Part shown: positions 48,551-57,288 of the stretch, in pieces | How the letters are laid out: the number at the start of each line of letters is the position of its first letter | How positions within the stretch are numbered: the stretch's first letter is position 1 | Assembly: GCF_001442535.1 (NCBI RefSeq) | Contig: NZ_CP013141.1 | Coordinates: 3,016,113 to 3,080,112 of the forward strand | Direction: 5' to 3' | DNA: 64,000 nucleotides | Origin: Lysobacter antibioticus | Lineage (GTDB): Bacteria; Pseudomonadota; Gammaproteobacteria; Xanthomonadales; Xanthomonadaceae | Notes under the pieces: generated by a model | Told to the model about the DNA's origin: nothing | What the model saw: the letters and a program-made list of their open reading frames with translations, nothing else | Databases searched by the model: none | Program-made: the position numbers and the translations under genes

Positions 48551-49477
48551 ATGTATCCGCTTATCGCCAAAATTAGCACGACCGTTCGTAACATGTTGAA
48601 ACTATACGGCTTGCGCCTGGGCTTCGTGGTCGGCGCCTGGTTCGCGCCCGACGCCACCATGCACCGGGTGGCACGGTTGTTCTGTACGCCGTTCGCCTCG
48701 ACCCGCAGCCGCGCCCTCGCCGCGCCGACCCACGGCGCCCGCGAGGAATCGCTGGAGGTCGACGGCCAGCGCATCGCCACCTATGTCTGGGGCGATCCGC
48801 AGCGCCAGCCCTATGTGTTGTTCGCCCACGGCTGGTCGAGCCACGGCACCCGCATCGCCAAGTGGTTGCCGGCGCTGTCCGCCGCCGGCTACGCAGTGGT
48901 GGCGTTCGACCAGCCCGCCCACGGCAAGAGCGCCGGCCGCCTCGCCACCCTGCCCGACTTCACCCGCCATCTGTTCGCGGTCGGCGAGCACTACGGTCCG
49001 GCAGCGGTGGTGATCGGCCATTCGCTCGGCGGCGCCGCGGCCTTGCTGGCGATGGCGCGCGGCATGCGCGCCGAGCGCGCGGTGCTGATCGCGCCCGCGG
49101 CCGACCCGGTCGCGGCGGTGAAGCGTTTCGCCCGCTTTTTGTGGGTCGGCGAAGACATCTGCCGGCGCCTGTTCGCCTATTACGAGGCGCATATCGGCAT
49201 CAGCTTCGATTCGCAGCAGGCCCATCGCAACGCGCCCGGCATCGCCAGCCCGGCCTTGATCGTGCACGACCTGGACGACCGCGAAGTGCCGTGGGCCGAG
49301 GGCGAGCGTTATGCGCGCTACTGGCCCGATTCGCGTCTGCTCAGCACCCAGGGCCTGGGCCACAACCGCATCGCCGACGACGGCAGCGTGATCGTCGCCG
49401 CCCTGCGTTTCCTGCACGGCGAACAGGTCGGCGACAAAGTCGTGTCCAGCGAGAACCTGCCCTACGGCTTCGCCTGA
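48551..49477 (+). CDS. Alpha/beta fold hydrolase
   Basis: The 308-residue protein has the alpha/beta-hydrolase core: VLFAHGWSSHGTRIAKW (oxyanion HG), FDQPAHGKSAGR, the nucleophile elbow IGHSLGGAAAL (Ser near residue 159), the acid Asp in VHDLDDREVPW, and catalytic His in GLGHNRIAD. A preceding hydrophobic segment (about 18-38) suggests a membrane anchor. The ATG at 48551 has GAGG upstream; an internal ATG at 48593 lies just beyond the operator copy and could be the true start if transcription begins there. It is controlled, probably, by the upstream TetR. Confidence 0.85.
   Translation: MYPLIAKISTTVRNMLKLYGLRLGFVVGAWFAPDATMHRVARLFCTPFASTRSRALAAPTHGAREESLEVDGQRIATYVWGDPQRQPYVLFAHGWSSHGTRIAKWLPALSAAGYAVVAFDQPAHGKSAGRLATLPDFTRHLFAVGEHYGPAAVVIGHSLGGAAALLAMARGMRAERAVLIAPAADPVAAVKRFARFLWVGEDICRRLFAYYEAHIGISFDSQQAHRNAPGIASPALIVHDLDDREVPWAEGERYARYWPDSRLLSTQGLGHNRIADDGSVIVAALRFLHGEQVGDKVVSSENLPYGFA
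48570..48589. promoter_or_regulatory. Operator-like sequence at the 5' end of the hydrolase gene
   Basis: AAATTAGCACGACCGTTCGT, the reverse complement of 47891-47910 with one mismatch. It overlaps the first codons of the hydrolase if translation starts at 48551, or lies in its leader if it starts at 48593. Its position fits a repressor binding site shared with the TetR promoter. Confidence 0.55.
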
Positions 49478-49796
49478 ACCCGGCCCAGCGGCGGCCGCCA
49501 CCACCGGCCGCCGCGGCTCGATGGGAGATCCGCCGCGGCGGGCGCGCTGCACTGCCCTCCCGGCCGTTTCGTGAACGCGACCGCGTTCATTGCCGGCCCC
49601 GGTTGCAGGCTCTAAGCTCTGCCCCCATACGGTAGGAGTCGCCGCCGGCAACGCAGCGGCCTTCACCCATCGAATTCCACCCGCTTCGGCACAGACGGCG
49701 CCCATGGGCGCCGTTGTGTTTGCCGGGGCCGCCACCGGGCCGCTGCATGCATCCGTTCTCGAGTTCGTCCATCCGTCGACTGCGCGGGCTTCGCGC
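49478..49796. other. Intergenic region with a perfect palindrome
   Basis: 319 bp between the hydrolase and the TraB-family gene. It holds one perfect 20 bp palindrome (ACGGCGCCCATGGGCGCCGT, 49695-49714) about 80 bp before the next gene. No coding sequence is evident; frames crossing it lack a ribosome binding site. It probably contains the promoter of the downstream gene. Confidence 0.5.
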
Positions 49797-51026
49797 ATGA
49801 GCGAGTCGTTGTTGGCGCCGGCGGGCGGCGTCCTGCAGGACGTGCTCGCCACGCAACCGCACGCAGTGGTCGAACGCGACGGCGTGCGCTACACCCTGCT
49901 CGGCACCGCCCACGTCTCCCAGGCCAGCGTCGATGCGGTACGCGATGCGGTCGGCAGCGGCGCCTTCGATGCGGTCGCCGTCGAACTCGATCCGCAGCGC
50001 CTGCAGGCCCTGACCGATCCCGATGCGCTGGCGCGGCTCGACCTGATCCAGGTGATCCGTTCCGGCAAGACCGCTCTGTTCGCCGCCAACCTGGCCTTGG
50101 CCGCCTATCAGCGCCGGCTCGCCGAACAGCTCGGCATCGAGCCCGGCGCCGAGCTCAAGCGCGCCGTGCTGGAAGCGCGCGAACGCGACCTGCCGGTGCA
50201 CCTGATCGATCGCGAAGTCGGCCTGACCTTCAAGCGCGCCTCCTCCAAGCTCGGTTTCTGGGGCCGGGCCAAGCTCGGCGTCGGCCTGATCAGCGGCCTG
50301 TTCGCCGCCGACGAGGTCGGCGAGGAAGAGATCGAGAAACTCAAGCAAGGCGACATGCTCGAATCGAGCTTCGGCGAATTCGCCGCCGAAAGCCCGGAGC
50401 TGTACGAAACCGTGATCGCCGAGCGCGACCGCTACATGGCCGCGCGTCTGCGCGAGACCCATGGCGATGCGCGCGAAGTGCTGGCCGTGGTCGGCGCCGG
50501 CCACCTGCAAGGCCTGGCCCGGCATCTGCGCGAAGACACCGAAGACCCGGTCGCCCAGCGCACCGCGCTCGAACAGGTCACCAGCAAGAGCAAGGTGCCG
50601 TGGGTGATGATCGTGATCACCTCGCTGATCATCGCCGGCATCGCCTGGGGCTTCTGGAAAGGCGGTGCGGCGATGGGCGCCGACCTGTTGCTGCAGTGGG
50701 TGCTGTTCACCGGCGGCCTGGCTGCGCTGGGCTGCCTGCTGGCCGGCGGACATCCCTTCAGCATCATCACCGCGGCGGTGGTCGCTCCGTTGAAACCGTT
50801 CCGCCCCGGCGTACCGACCGGCGCCCTCAGCGCGCTGGTCGAAGTGCATCGGCGCAAGCCGGCCTACGGCGACTTCATGGCCTTGCGCGACGACGCGCAG
50901 ACGCTAAAAGGCTGGTACCGCAACCGCGTCGCCCGCGTGGTGCTGAACTTCATGCTGACCAACATCGGCACCGGCATCGGCGTGTGGCTGGCCGGGTTCC
51001 GCATCGCGAGCAAGCTGGTCGGTTGA
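49797..51026 (+). CDS. TraB/PrgY family membrane protein
   Basis: The 409-residue protein contains the TraB domain: VRYTLLGTAHVSQASVDAV (about residues 30-48), DAVAVELDPQRL, and VVGAGHLQGLARHL. Three or four C-terminal transmembrane helices follow (about residues 270-300, 305-335 and 375-405), the layout of the enterococcal pheromone-shutdown protein family. The proposed chemistry is peptidase-like on signal peptides; a metal site at GTAHVS-H is suggested but not proven. The start at 49797 was chosen from the domain edge; earlier in-frame starts exist. Neighbours give no functional link. Confidence 0.85.
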   Translation: MSESLLAPAGGVLQDVLATQPHAVVERDGVRYTLLGTAHVSQASVDAVRDAVGSGAFDAVAVELDPQRLQALTDPDALARLDLIQVIRSGKTALFAANLALAAYQRRLAEQLGIEPGAELKRAVLEARERDLPVHLIDREVGLTFKRASSKLGFWGRAKLGVGLISGLFAADEVGEEEIEKLKQGDMLESSFGEFAAESPELYETVIAERDRYMAARLRETHGDAREVLAVVGAGHLQGLARHLREDTEDPVAQRTALEQVTSKSKVPWVMIVITSLIIAGIAWGFWKGGAAMGADLLLQWVLFTGGLAALGCLLAGGHPFSIITAAVVAPLKPFRPGVPTGALSALVEVHRRKPAYGDFMALRDDAQTLKGWYRNRVARVVLNFMLTNIGTGIGVWLAGFRIASKLVG

Positions 51027-51267
51027 GGCGCCGGATTTAAGCCGGGCAGCTTCGCCGTCACCGTCTGTTGCCCCTTTTGAGTAGGGGGCAAGCGCCCGGC
51101 GCAGGATCGTTGCAGACGAGCAAACGGAGCGCGGGGGATTTGCCTTTGCGCCGACGACGCTGCGCGCAGGGCAAGTCCCCTCGCCCCCTCTTTGCAAGGG
51201 GGAATGTCACGAGGCGATCGGGGAACAGGTTGTCGGAGCGACGGAGCTCTATCCGTTTCGCTAAGGC
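51027..51267. repeat. Repeat-like region before gspB
   Basis: 241 bp between the TraB and gspB stops (convergent genes). It contains GCCCCTTTTGAGTAGGGGGC (51070-51089) and, further right, CCCCCTCTTTGCAAGGGGGA (about 51184-51203), each able to form a short hairpin. GGGGATTTGCCTTTGC and GGGCAAGTCCCC also occur in inverted form, resembling a dispersed xanthomonad repeat. These may end both transcripts. No gene is seen. Confidence 0.45.
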
Positions 51268-52074
51268 TCAACGAATCGGCAGCTTCAGGCGCCGTCCGTT
51301 CCAGTCCAGGACCACACCGTCGGTCCTGATCGCCACCAGCACCGCGTCGCCGATGCGGCCGCCTTCGGACAGGCGCTGGCCGTCGATGATCACGAACCGC
51401 TGCGCCGGCGCATCGTTCCACATGTGCATGCTCAATTTGAGCGGCGGCAGCTGTTTGCGCTCGGCGGTGGAAAGGTCGGCGAGTTGCAGCAGGCCTTCGT
51501 TGTTGTCGGCGACCACCGGCTGCGGCGGCGCGGGCGGTGGTGCCGGCAACGGTTCCGGCGCCGCGATGGGCGGCGGCGTGGGCAAAGCTTCGGGCGCGGG
51601 CAGCGACCGCGGTGCAACCGCGACGGCATCCCGACTCGCATCCCTATCGGTACTCGCATCCGCAGGCGCCGAAGCCGGAGCGGGAACCGGAGCCGACGAC
51701 GGCGGCGCCGCGACGACGGCCGGAGCCGAGGGTTGGGTCGAGGGTGAAGTTGCGGGCGCCGGCTCGACAGGAGCCGCAGACGACCCGGCGATCGCGGGCG
51801 GATCGAGACGAGGCGGCGCCGTAGTCGCCGCCGTATCGCGCCTGACGACCGGTTCTGCAGTGTTTGCGGCAGGCTCCACCGGCGGCGACGACCGGCTGCC
51901 GAACCACCAGGCGAGCGCAGCGACGACGAACGCAGCGAGCACCAGCCACCACCCGATCGGCGTGGATTGACGCTGCACGCGGGCGACCGGCGGCAGTTCC
52001 GCGTACAGGTCGGGCGACTCGCCGCGGCGGCGTTCGGCCTCGGATTTGCGCAGGGCTTCGAGAATCAACGACAT
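51268..52074 (-). CDS. gspB: Type II secretion assembly protein GspB (ExeB-like)
   Basis: The 268-residue protein has a short cytoplasmic N-terminus (MSLILEALRKSEAERRRGES), one transmembrane helix (about residues 40-58), a long Pro/Ala-rich periplasmic linker (about 60-180), and the C-terminal GspB domain (LKLSMHMWNDAPAQRFVIID). This matches ExeB/GspB, which works with ExeA to carry the secretin GspD across peptidoglycan. It lies 3 bp after exeA. The length of the linker varies a lot between species. Confidence 0.92.
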   Translation of the reverse strand: MSLILEALRKSEAERRRGESPDLYAELPPVARVQRQSTPIGWWLVLAAFVVAALAWWFGSRSSPPVEPAANTAEPVVRRDTAATTAPPRLDPPAIAGSSAAPVEPAPATSPSTQPSAPAVVAAPPSSAPVPAPASAPADASTDRDASRDAVAVAPRSLPAPEALPTPPPIAAPEPLPAPPPAPPQPVVADNNEGLLQLADLSTAERKQLPPLKLSMHMWNDAPAQRFVIIDGQRLSEGGRIGDAVLVAIRTDGVVLDWNGRRLKLPIR

Positions 52075-52077
52075 CGT

Positions 52078-53769
52078 TTACTCCAGCACCGGCTGCAGAC
52101 GCGGGCCTTCGTCGCCGGACGACAGCGCCAGCATGGTCTCCGGACCGACGACGCCGTCGCTGAGCAAACCGCGTGCGCTCTGGAAACGACGTACGTCCTC
52201 GATGCTTGCGCCGCCGGCCGCGGTCACGCCGAGCCGCGTGCGCAACCACTCGCCGCGCACACCGCCGGCGCGCGGCGACAACGACGACGCCAAGCCCTCG
52301 GGGCCGCGCCATACGGCGGCATATTCGCCGGTCCATAAACGTTCGAGTGCGGCGCGCTCGGTGTCGAATGAGGTCCCGTCCAGCGACAAACGCACCTTGC
52401 TCGCATCCACCCCGCTCAGCAGCACCCAGGGATCGCGGACGCCGAGGCGCAGATGCAGCAGCACCGGACGGCCGAACTGGATCAGTTTTTCCAGACTCGC
52501 CTCGCCGCGCAGGCAATAGACTCCGGGAGCGATAGGAGGGATACATCGCGACGCTGTGGCGACGGCAGCCTCATCCGTCGGCAGCTTCCACTCGCTCAGC
52601 AACTGCCGCCATGCCGGCAGCGAAGCGACCTCGGCCGCAGCGATACGCTGCGCGAATGCGGTCTCGTCCAAATGCGGCGTTGCAGTCGGGTCGTTCGCCC
52701 CGGCCGGCAGTTCCGCGCCCGGTTCGGCCTTCGCCTCCGATGGCGTCTTATCCGCAGCCGTGGCTCCGGTCTGGTCACCCGGCTTGGCCGGCGTCTTCGC
52801 GATGAGCGCGTTGTTCCCCGCCCCGGCCCGGCCTGTCGATGCGTTGGCTGTGGCCGAGCGTGGCTGCGTCCACCACCACAGCGCGCCGAGCGCCAACGCC
52901 GCGATGGCGGCGGCAGACAGGATGGCGAGGCGCTGGTGCGAAACGCCCCGCTGGCTGGGCGCCAGCGCTTCGGCCGCGGCCCGGTTCACGGTGCTCTCGT
53001 CGACCTGGATGTTGTCGTGTGCGTAACCGCCGAGCAAGGCGCGCTCGGCGATCACGTTGATCAGTCTCGGCACGCCGCCGGAGTGCGCGTGAATGCGCTT
53101 GATCGCGCCGGGCGTGAACGGCAGGCGTTGCCCGCCCGCGATGCGATAGCGATGGCGCAGAAACGCCGTGGTTTCGTCTGCGCTCAACGGGGTCAAGTGG
53201 AAGCGCGCGGTGATGCGCTGCGAGAGTTGGCGCATGTCGGGGCGCGCGAGCATGACGCGCAACTCCGGCTGGCCGAGCAGAATGATCTGCAGCAGCTTCT
53301 GCGTATCGGTTTCCAGGTTGGTCAGCAGCCGCACCTGCTCCAGCGCTTCCAACGAGAGGTTTTGCGCTTCGTCGATGATCAACACCACCCGCAGGCCCTG
53401 CGCATAGGCGCCGAGCAGGTAGGCATTGAGCGCATCGACCAAGGCCTTGACGCTGCCGCGCTTGCCGGCGAGGTCGAGGTGCAATTCCTCGCAGATCGTT
53501 TCCAACAGCTCGACCGGGGTCAACCGCGGATTCAGCACCAGGGCAACGTGGGTCTTCTCGGGCAGTTGTTCCAGCAGCAACCGGCACAGGGTGGTCTTGC
53601 CGGTGCCGACTTCGCCGGTGAGCTGGACGAAACCGCCGCCCCCGCCCTGGCCGATTCCGAACAGCAGGTGCGCCAGCGCGTCCCGGTGGCGCTCGCTCAG
53701 AAACACGAAGCGCGGATCGGGGGTGATCGAGAACGGCGGCTCCTTCAGGCCATAGTGCTCGAGGTACAT
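52078..53769 (-). CDS. gspA: Type II secretion ATPase ExeA/GspA
   Basis: This inner-membrane AAA+-type ATPase aids secretin assembly through the cell wall. The 563-residue protein has a Walker A at QLTGEVGTGKTTLCRLLL (about residues 49-66), Walker B at VVLIIDEAQNLSLEAL, and the sensor region QPELRVMLAR. One transmembrane helix (about 277-296), a variable linker, and a C-terminal peptidoglycan-binding domain (DVRRFQSARGLLSDGVVGPE) follow. The start at 53769 gives MYLEHYGLKEPPFSITPDPR, the standard N-terminus; a longer frame to 53856 is unsupported. gspB follows directly. Confidence 0.96.
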   Translation of the reverse strand: MYLEHYGLKEPPFSITPDPRFVFLSERHRDALAHLLFGIGQGGGGGFVQLTGEVGTGKTTLCRLLLEQLPEKTHVALVLNPRLTPVELLETICEELHLDLAGKRGSVKALVDALNAYLLGAYAQGLRVVLIIDEAQNLSLEALEQVRLLTNLETDTQKLLQIILLGQPELRVMLARPDMRQLSQRITARFHLTPLSADETTAFLRHRYRIAGGQRLPFTPGAIKRIHAHSGGVPRLINVIAERALLGGYAHDNIQVDESTVNRAAAEALAPSQRGVSHQRLAILSAAAIAALALGALWWWTQPRSATANASTGRAGAGNNALIAKTPAKPGDQTGATAADKTPSEAKAEPGAELPAGANDPTATPHLDETAFAQRIAAAEVASLPAWRQLLSEWKLPTDEAAVATASRCIPPIAPGVYCLRGEASLEKLIQFGRPVLLHLRLGVRDPWVLLSGVDASKVRLSLDGTSFDTERAALERLWTGEYAAVWRGPEGLASSLSPRAGGVRGEWLRTRLGVTAAGGASIEDVRRFQSARGLLSDGVVGPETMLALSSGDEGPRLQPVLE

Positions 53770-53920
53770 GCGCGTCGTCGTGGCTTTGAGGCGTCTAGCC
53801 TGCCATGAAATCGTATTGGGCGCGCCCTGCCCTCGTCGGGATTGCGCGCTGCACAAACGGAACGTGCGCTCCGGCCGGTTTCAGCTTCTGCAGCGCCCAG
53901 GCCCCGGTGGAAGAGATACA

Positions 53921-53952
53921 CAAGCGCCCCGACCTCAGCCGGGGCACGCTTC
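53921..53952. other. Hairpin between the small peptide gene and exeA
   Basis: Arms AAGCGCCCCG (53922-53931) and CGGGGCACGCTT (53940-53951, with a 2-base bulge), separated by 8 bases. It follows the stop of the 47-residue peptide gene on the minus strand by about 20 bp and may terminate it, though there is no U-tract. Confidence 0.5.
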
Positions 53953-53970
53953 AGGCGGGTGCTGGCCGTG

Positions 53971-54114
53971 TCAGCCGCAAGGCAGGGTGATAATCACCAA
54001 AATTTCGTTGACGCGTTGGCACAGGCCGATACCGCCGTCGCTGGCGAACGCCGAACTCGCGAAACCGGTCAGCATCGCCGCCAGGGTCAGAACCGCCGTG
54101 GTCTTCTTGCGCAT
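53971..54114 (-). CDS. Very small secreted peptide with one predicted disulfide
   Basis: The 47-residue protein starts MRKKTTAVLTLAAMLTGFAS, a classic signal peptide with cleavage expected at AFA|SD (after residue 24). The mature part is about 23 residues with Cys32 and Cys46, 13 residues apart, enclosing a hydrophobic stretch (VNEILVIITLP). The ATG at 54114 has a strong GGAGGAAAG ribosome binding site. It lies 84 bp downstream of the RND efflux operon on the same strand and 201 bp before exeA. A hydrophobic cyclic peptide of this size could be a bacteriocin, a signal or a membrane-active peptide; no family is recognised. Confidence 0.7.
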   Translation of the reverse strand: MRKKTTAVLTLAAMLTGFASSAFASDGGIGLCQRVNEILVIITLPCG

Positions 54115-54198
54115 CTTTCCTCCATGAGATGTGGCGCACGGCTCCATCGCCGTGCGCCACCACGCTAACGACCCGCAACAGCGGCGTCAACGCGCGGC

Positions 54199-57100
54199 TC
54201 AGACCTGTTGTGACGCCGTGCCCGCTTCGGCCGGCACGCCGCGTGCGCGTCGTACCAGCTTGGCGCTGCCGCTGCGCAGGTCGTCGAGGATGGCGTAGAT
54301 GGTCGGCAGGAACAGCAGGCTGACCACGGTCGAAAACGCCAGGCCGCCGGCGATCGCGCGCGCCATCGGGAAGTACGGCGGCATATTGCCGCTGGTCTTG
54401 GTCGACAACGCGATCGGCACCATCGCCAGGATCGCCGTACCCATCGTCATCAGGATCGGGCGCAGGCGTTCGCGGCTGCCTTCGACCAGTGCCTCGGTGC
54501 GCGACAGGCCCCGACGGCGGAGGTTGTTGATGTGCTCGATCATGACGATGCCGTTATTCACCACCACGCCCATCAGCACCAGCACGCCGATGAAGGACAT
54601 GATCCCGAAGGTGGTACCGGTGATCCAGAACAGCCAGAACACCCCGAACACCGAGAACAGCACGCCGCTCATGATCGCCGAGGGGAACAACAGCGATTCG
54701 AATACGGCCGCCATCACCACGTAGATCATGATCAGGGCAATCAGCAGGTTGAACAGCATCTGCTGGTTGGCCTCGTCGTCGCGCTGGAACGCACTGCCGT
54801 CGAAGGAATAGCTGTAGCCGGGCGGGAACGCGACCCGCTTGAGGATCGCTTCCATCTCCTTGCGCGCCTCGGGCACGGTGACCTTGTCGCCGAGGTTGGA
54901 CTTGATGGTCAACGTGGTCTGGCGGTTGACCCGGCTGACCTGGCTCGCCGAGGGATGCACGTCGACCTCGACCATGCTCAACAGCGGCACGCTGCGGCCG
55001 TCGGGCGCCCGCACGGTGAAGGACGCGATCTCGGCGGTGCTGAACTGATCGGCACCGGCGAAGCGCGCCCATACCTGCACCTCGCTGTCGCCGCGGCGGA
55101 ACTCGCGCAGTGTGGCGCCGCGCAAGGCCAGACCGACGAACTTGGATACCTCGTCGGCGCTGAAACCGAACGCGGCGGCGCGTTCGCGGTCGACCCTGAT
55201 GCGCAGCTCGTTATTGCGGTCGCCGGCTTCGACGCGGACGTCGCGAAAGCGCGGGCTGCGCGCAAGGATCGGCACGATGTCCTGGCCCAGCCGTTCGAGC
55301 ATGGCGCTGGAATCGCCGACCAATTGCACCTGCACCTGGTTCTGCTGGCCCTGATCGCCCTCGTCGCCGATGCCGATGCCGGCGCGAGCCGATTTCGGCA
55401 AGCCCTTGCTGATCTCGTCGGTGATCGGCTTGGTCTTCTTGACCAGCTCCTTGTCGAAGGTGATGACCGTATTGGCGTCGCCGTCTTCGCTGTAGTAGGA
55501 GTAGACCTGGGTGATGTGGAATTTTTTGCGGTTGGCGTCGAGATAATCCTCGATCCGCTTGACCTCGTCCGACATCTGCTCCTTGGTATAGCTGCCCTTC
55601 CACTGGTAGTAAACGCGGGCGCTGTCGCCGCCCTCGCCGCCGAACATGTCGTACTTGATCTGGGTCATCGGCAGGATGCTGATCGCGATGATCAGCACGA
55701 TGCCGAACACGCTCCAGCCGCGGTGATCCAGGCTCCAGCGCAATAGCCGGGCATAGTTGCGCTGCAGGTAAGGAATGAGGCCGGTGCTGCGGTTGATGGT
55801 CGGCGGCGTCTTGAGCCGCGCCGAGATCATCGGAATCAGGCTCACCGCGACCAGCCACGAGGCCAACAGCGAGACCGAGATCGTGATCGCGAGCTGCGAC
55901 ATGAAGATCTTGATCTGGTTGGTATCGCCGAACAGATTCGGCACGAACACGATGCAGTGGCACAACGTACCCGCCGACAGGGCGATGGCGACGTGGCGAG
56001 TGCCGATCACCGAGGCGAGCCGCGGCTGATCCGGCATCTTCTCGCGTTCCTGATAGATGCTCTCGACCACCACCACGGCGTTGTCGACCAGCATGCCGAC
56101 CGCCAGCAGCAGGCCCATCATGGTCAGAATGTTGAGAGTCACGCCGACGAAGTACATGAAACCCAGGGTGATCACGAAACAGATCGGGATCGCCAGGGTC
56201 ACCATCAACGTCGACGGCCAATGGCGCAGGAAGAAGAACAGCACCGCCATCGACAGCACCAGGCCGACCGCGCCTGCCTCGGCCAGCTCCAGCAGCGAGC
56301 TGGTGACCTCCTCGCCTTCGTTGGAAATGATCTTGAACTGCACCCCGCGCAAGGCCGACTCGGACTTGATCTTCTCGACCTCGGCCAGCGCCAGGCTCGA
56401 CACCTCGACCAGATTGGCGCTGCGGTCCTTGAAGATGTCCAGGCCGACCGCCGGCTTGCCGTCGAGGCGTCGGCCGTAGGCCATGCGTTTGGGTTTGTAG
56501 CGGACCTCGGCGATGTCGCCCAGACGGGTGCCGTTGGTGCCGATGACCAGGTCGCGCAACTGCTGCAAGTCGGTGATTTCGCCGACCGGCTGCACCCGCA
56601 AACGGCGGCCGCCATCCTCGATCTCGCCGGCCGAGACCGAAAAGTTGACCGCCTGCAGGCGCGTGGTCAACTCATTGAGGCTGATGTTGTGCGCGGTCAG
56701 CCGGTCCGGCGCGATCGCGATCTCGACTTCGTTCGGCGAGACGCCGGAGATTTCGACCTTGGCCACCCCGGGCAGGCGCTCGATACGACGCTTGAACTCG
56801 CGGTCGATCAGCTCGTAGGAGCCGGACAGGTCGTGCTCGCCGGCCAGGCGGATGCGCAAGAAAGCCTGATCGGTCGTGGAGAACTTGAACACGAAGTAGC
56901 GCTGCAGATCGTCCGGCAGGTCGCTGCGGATCGCATCGATGCGCTCGCGCGCCTCGGAGGCCGCGATGGCGATGTCGCGTTCCCAGTCGGCGAATTCGAT
57001 CACCACCTCGGCACTGTCCGCGCGCGCCGTCCCCTCCATGCGCTTGATGCCGGTCATCGTCGACAACGCGTCTTCGGTCGGGCGCAGCACCGTGCGCTCG

Positions 57101-57276
57101 ACCTCTTCCGGGGTCGAGCCGGTGTACGGCATCTGCACCACCAGGAACGGGAACGAGACCGATGGGAAGGCCTCCAGCGGCAGGCGCACCGCCGCGATCA
57201 GGCCGATCACGAACATCGACACGAAGGCCATGATGACCGTGACCGGGCGCCGGATGCTGAACTCAGCAACGCTCAT
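54199..57276 (-). CDS. RND efflux permease (second permease of the operon)
   Basis: The 1025-residue inner-membrane transporter has the HAE1/AcrB plan: twelve transmembrane helices, with one helix at residues 9-28 (VIMAFVSMFVIGLIAAVRL) and the proton-relay region LLLAVGMLVDNAVVVVESI (about 400-418). Two large periplasmic loops hold the porter and docking domains (VVIEFADWERDIAIAASEAR; VRAPDGRSVPLLSMVEVDVH). The conserved VLVLMGVVVNNGIVMIEHIN follows in the second half. It exports drugs, solvents or lipids driven by proton flow. It starts 12 bp after the first permease gene, with a GAGGAGC ribosome binding site. Confidence 0.93.
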   Translation of the reverse strand: MSVAEFSIRRPVTVIMAFVSMFVIGLIAAVRLPLEAFPSVSFPFLVVQMPYTGSTPEEVERTVLRPTEDALSTMTGIKRMEGTARADSAEVVIEFADWERDIAIAASEARERIDAIRSDLPDDLQRYFVFKFSTTDQAFLRIRLAGEHDLSGSYELIDREFKRRIERLPGVAKVEISGVSPNEVEIAIAPDRLTAHNISLNELTTRLQAVNFSVSAGEIEDGGRRLRVQPVGEITDLQQLRDLVIGTNGTRLGDIAEVRYKPKRMAYGRRLDGKPAVGLDIFKDRSANLVEVSSLALAEVEKIKSESALRGVQFKIISNEGEEVTSSLLELAEAGAVGLVLSMAVLFFFLRHWPSTLMVTLAIPICFVITLGFMYFVGVTLNILTMMGLLLAVGMLVDNAVVVVESIYQEREKMPDQPRLASVIGTRHVAIALSAGTLCHCIVFVPNLFGDTNQIKIFMSQLAITISVSLLASWLVAVSLIPMISARLKTPPTINRSTGLIPYLQRNYARLLRWSLDHRGWSVFGIVLIIAISILPMTQIKYDMFGGEGGDSARVYYQWKGSYTKEQMSDEVKRIEDYLDANRKKFHITQVYSYYSEDGDANTVITFDKELVKKTKPITDEISKGLPKSARAGIGIGDEGDQGQQNQVQVQLVGDSSAMLERLGQDIVPILARSPRFRDVRVEAGDRNNELRIRVDRERAAAFGFSADEVSKFVGLALRGATLREFRRGDSEVQVWARFAGADQFSTAEIASFTVRAPDGRSVPLLSMVEVDVHPSASQVSRVNRQTTLTIKSNLGDKVTVPEARKEMEAILKRVAFPPGYSYSFDGSAFQRDDEANQQMLFNLLIALIMIYVVMAAVFESLLFPSAIMSGVLFSVFGVFWLFWITGTTFGIMSFIGVLVLMGVVVNNGIVMIEHINNLRRRGLSRTEALVEGSRERLRPILMTMGTAILAMVPIALSTKTSGNMPPYFPMARAIAGGLAFSTVVSLLFLPTIYAILDDLRSGSAKLVRRARGVPAEAGTASQQV

Positions 57277-57288
57277 CCTGGGTGCTCC

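Noticed and set aside
53805..53990. 61-codon plus-strand frame between exeA and the small peptide gene
   Set aside because: It lacks a ribosome binding site, overlaps the better-supported peptide gene on the other strand, and has no recognisable features.
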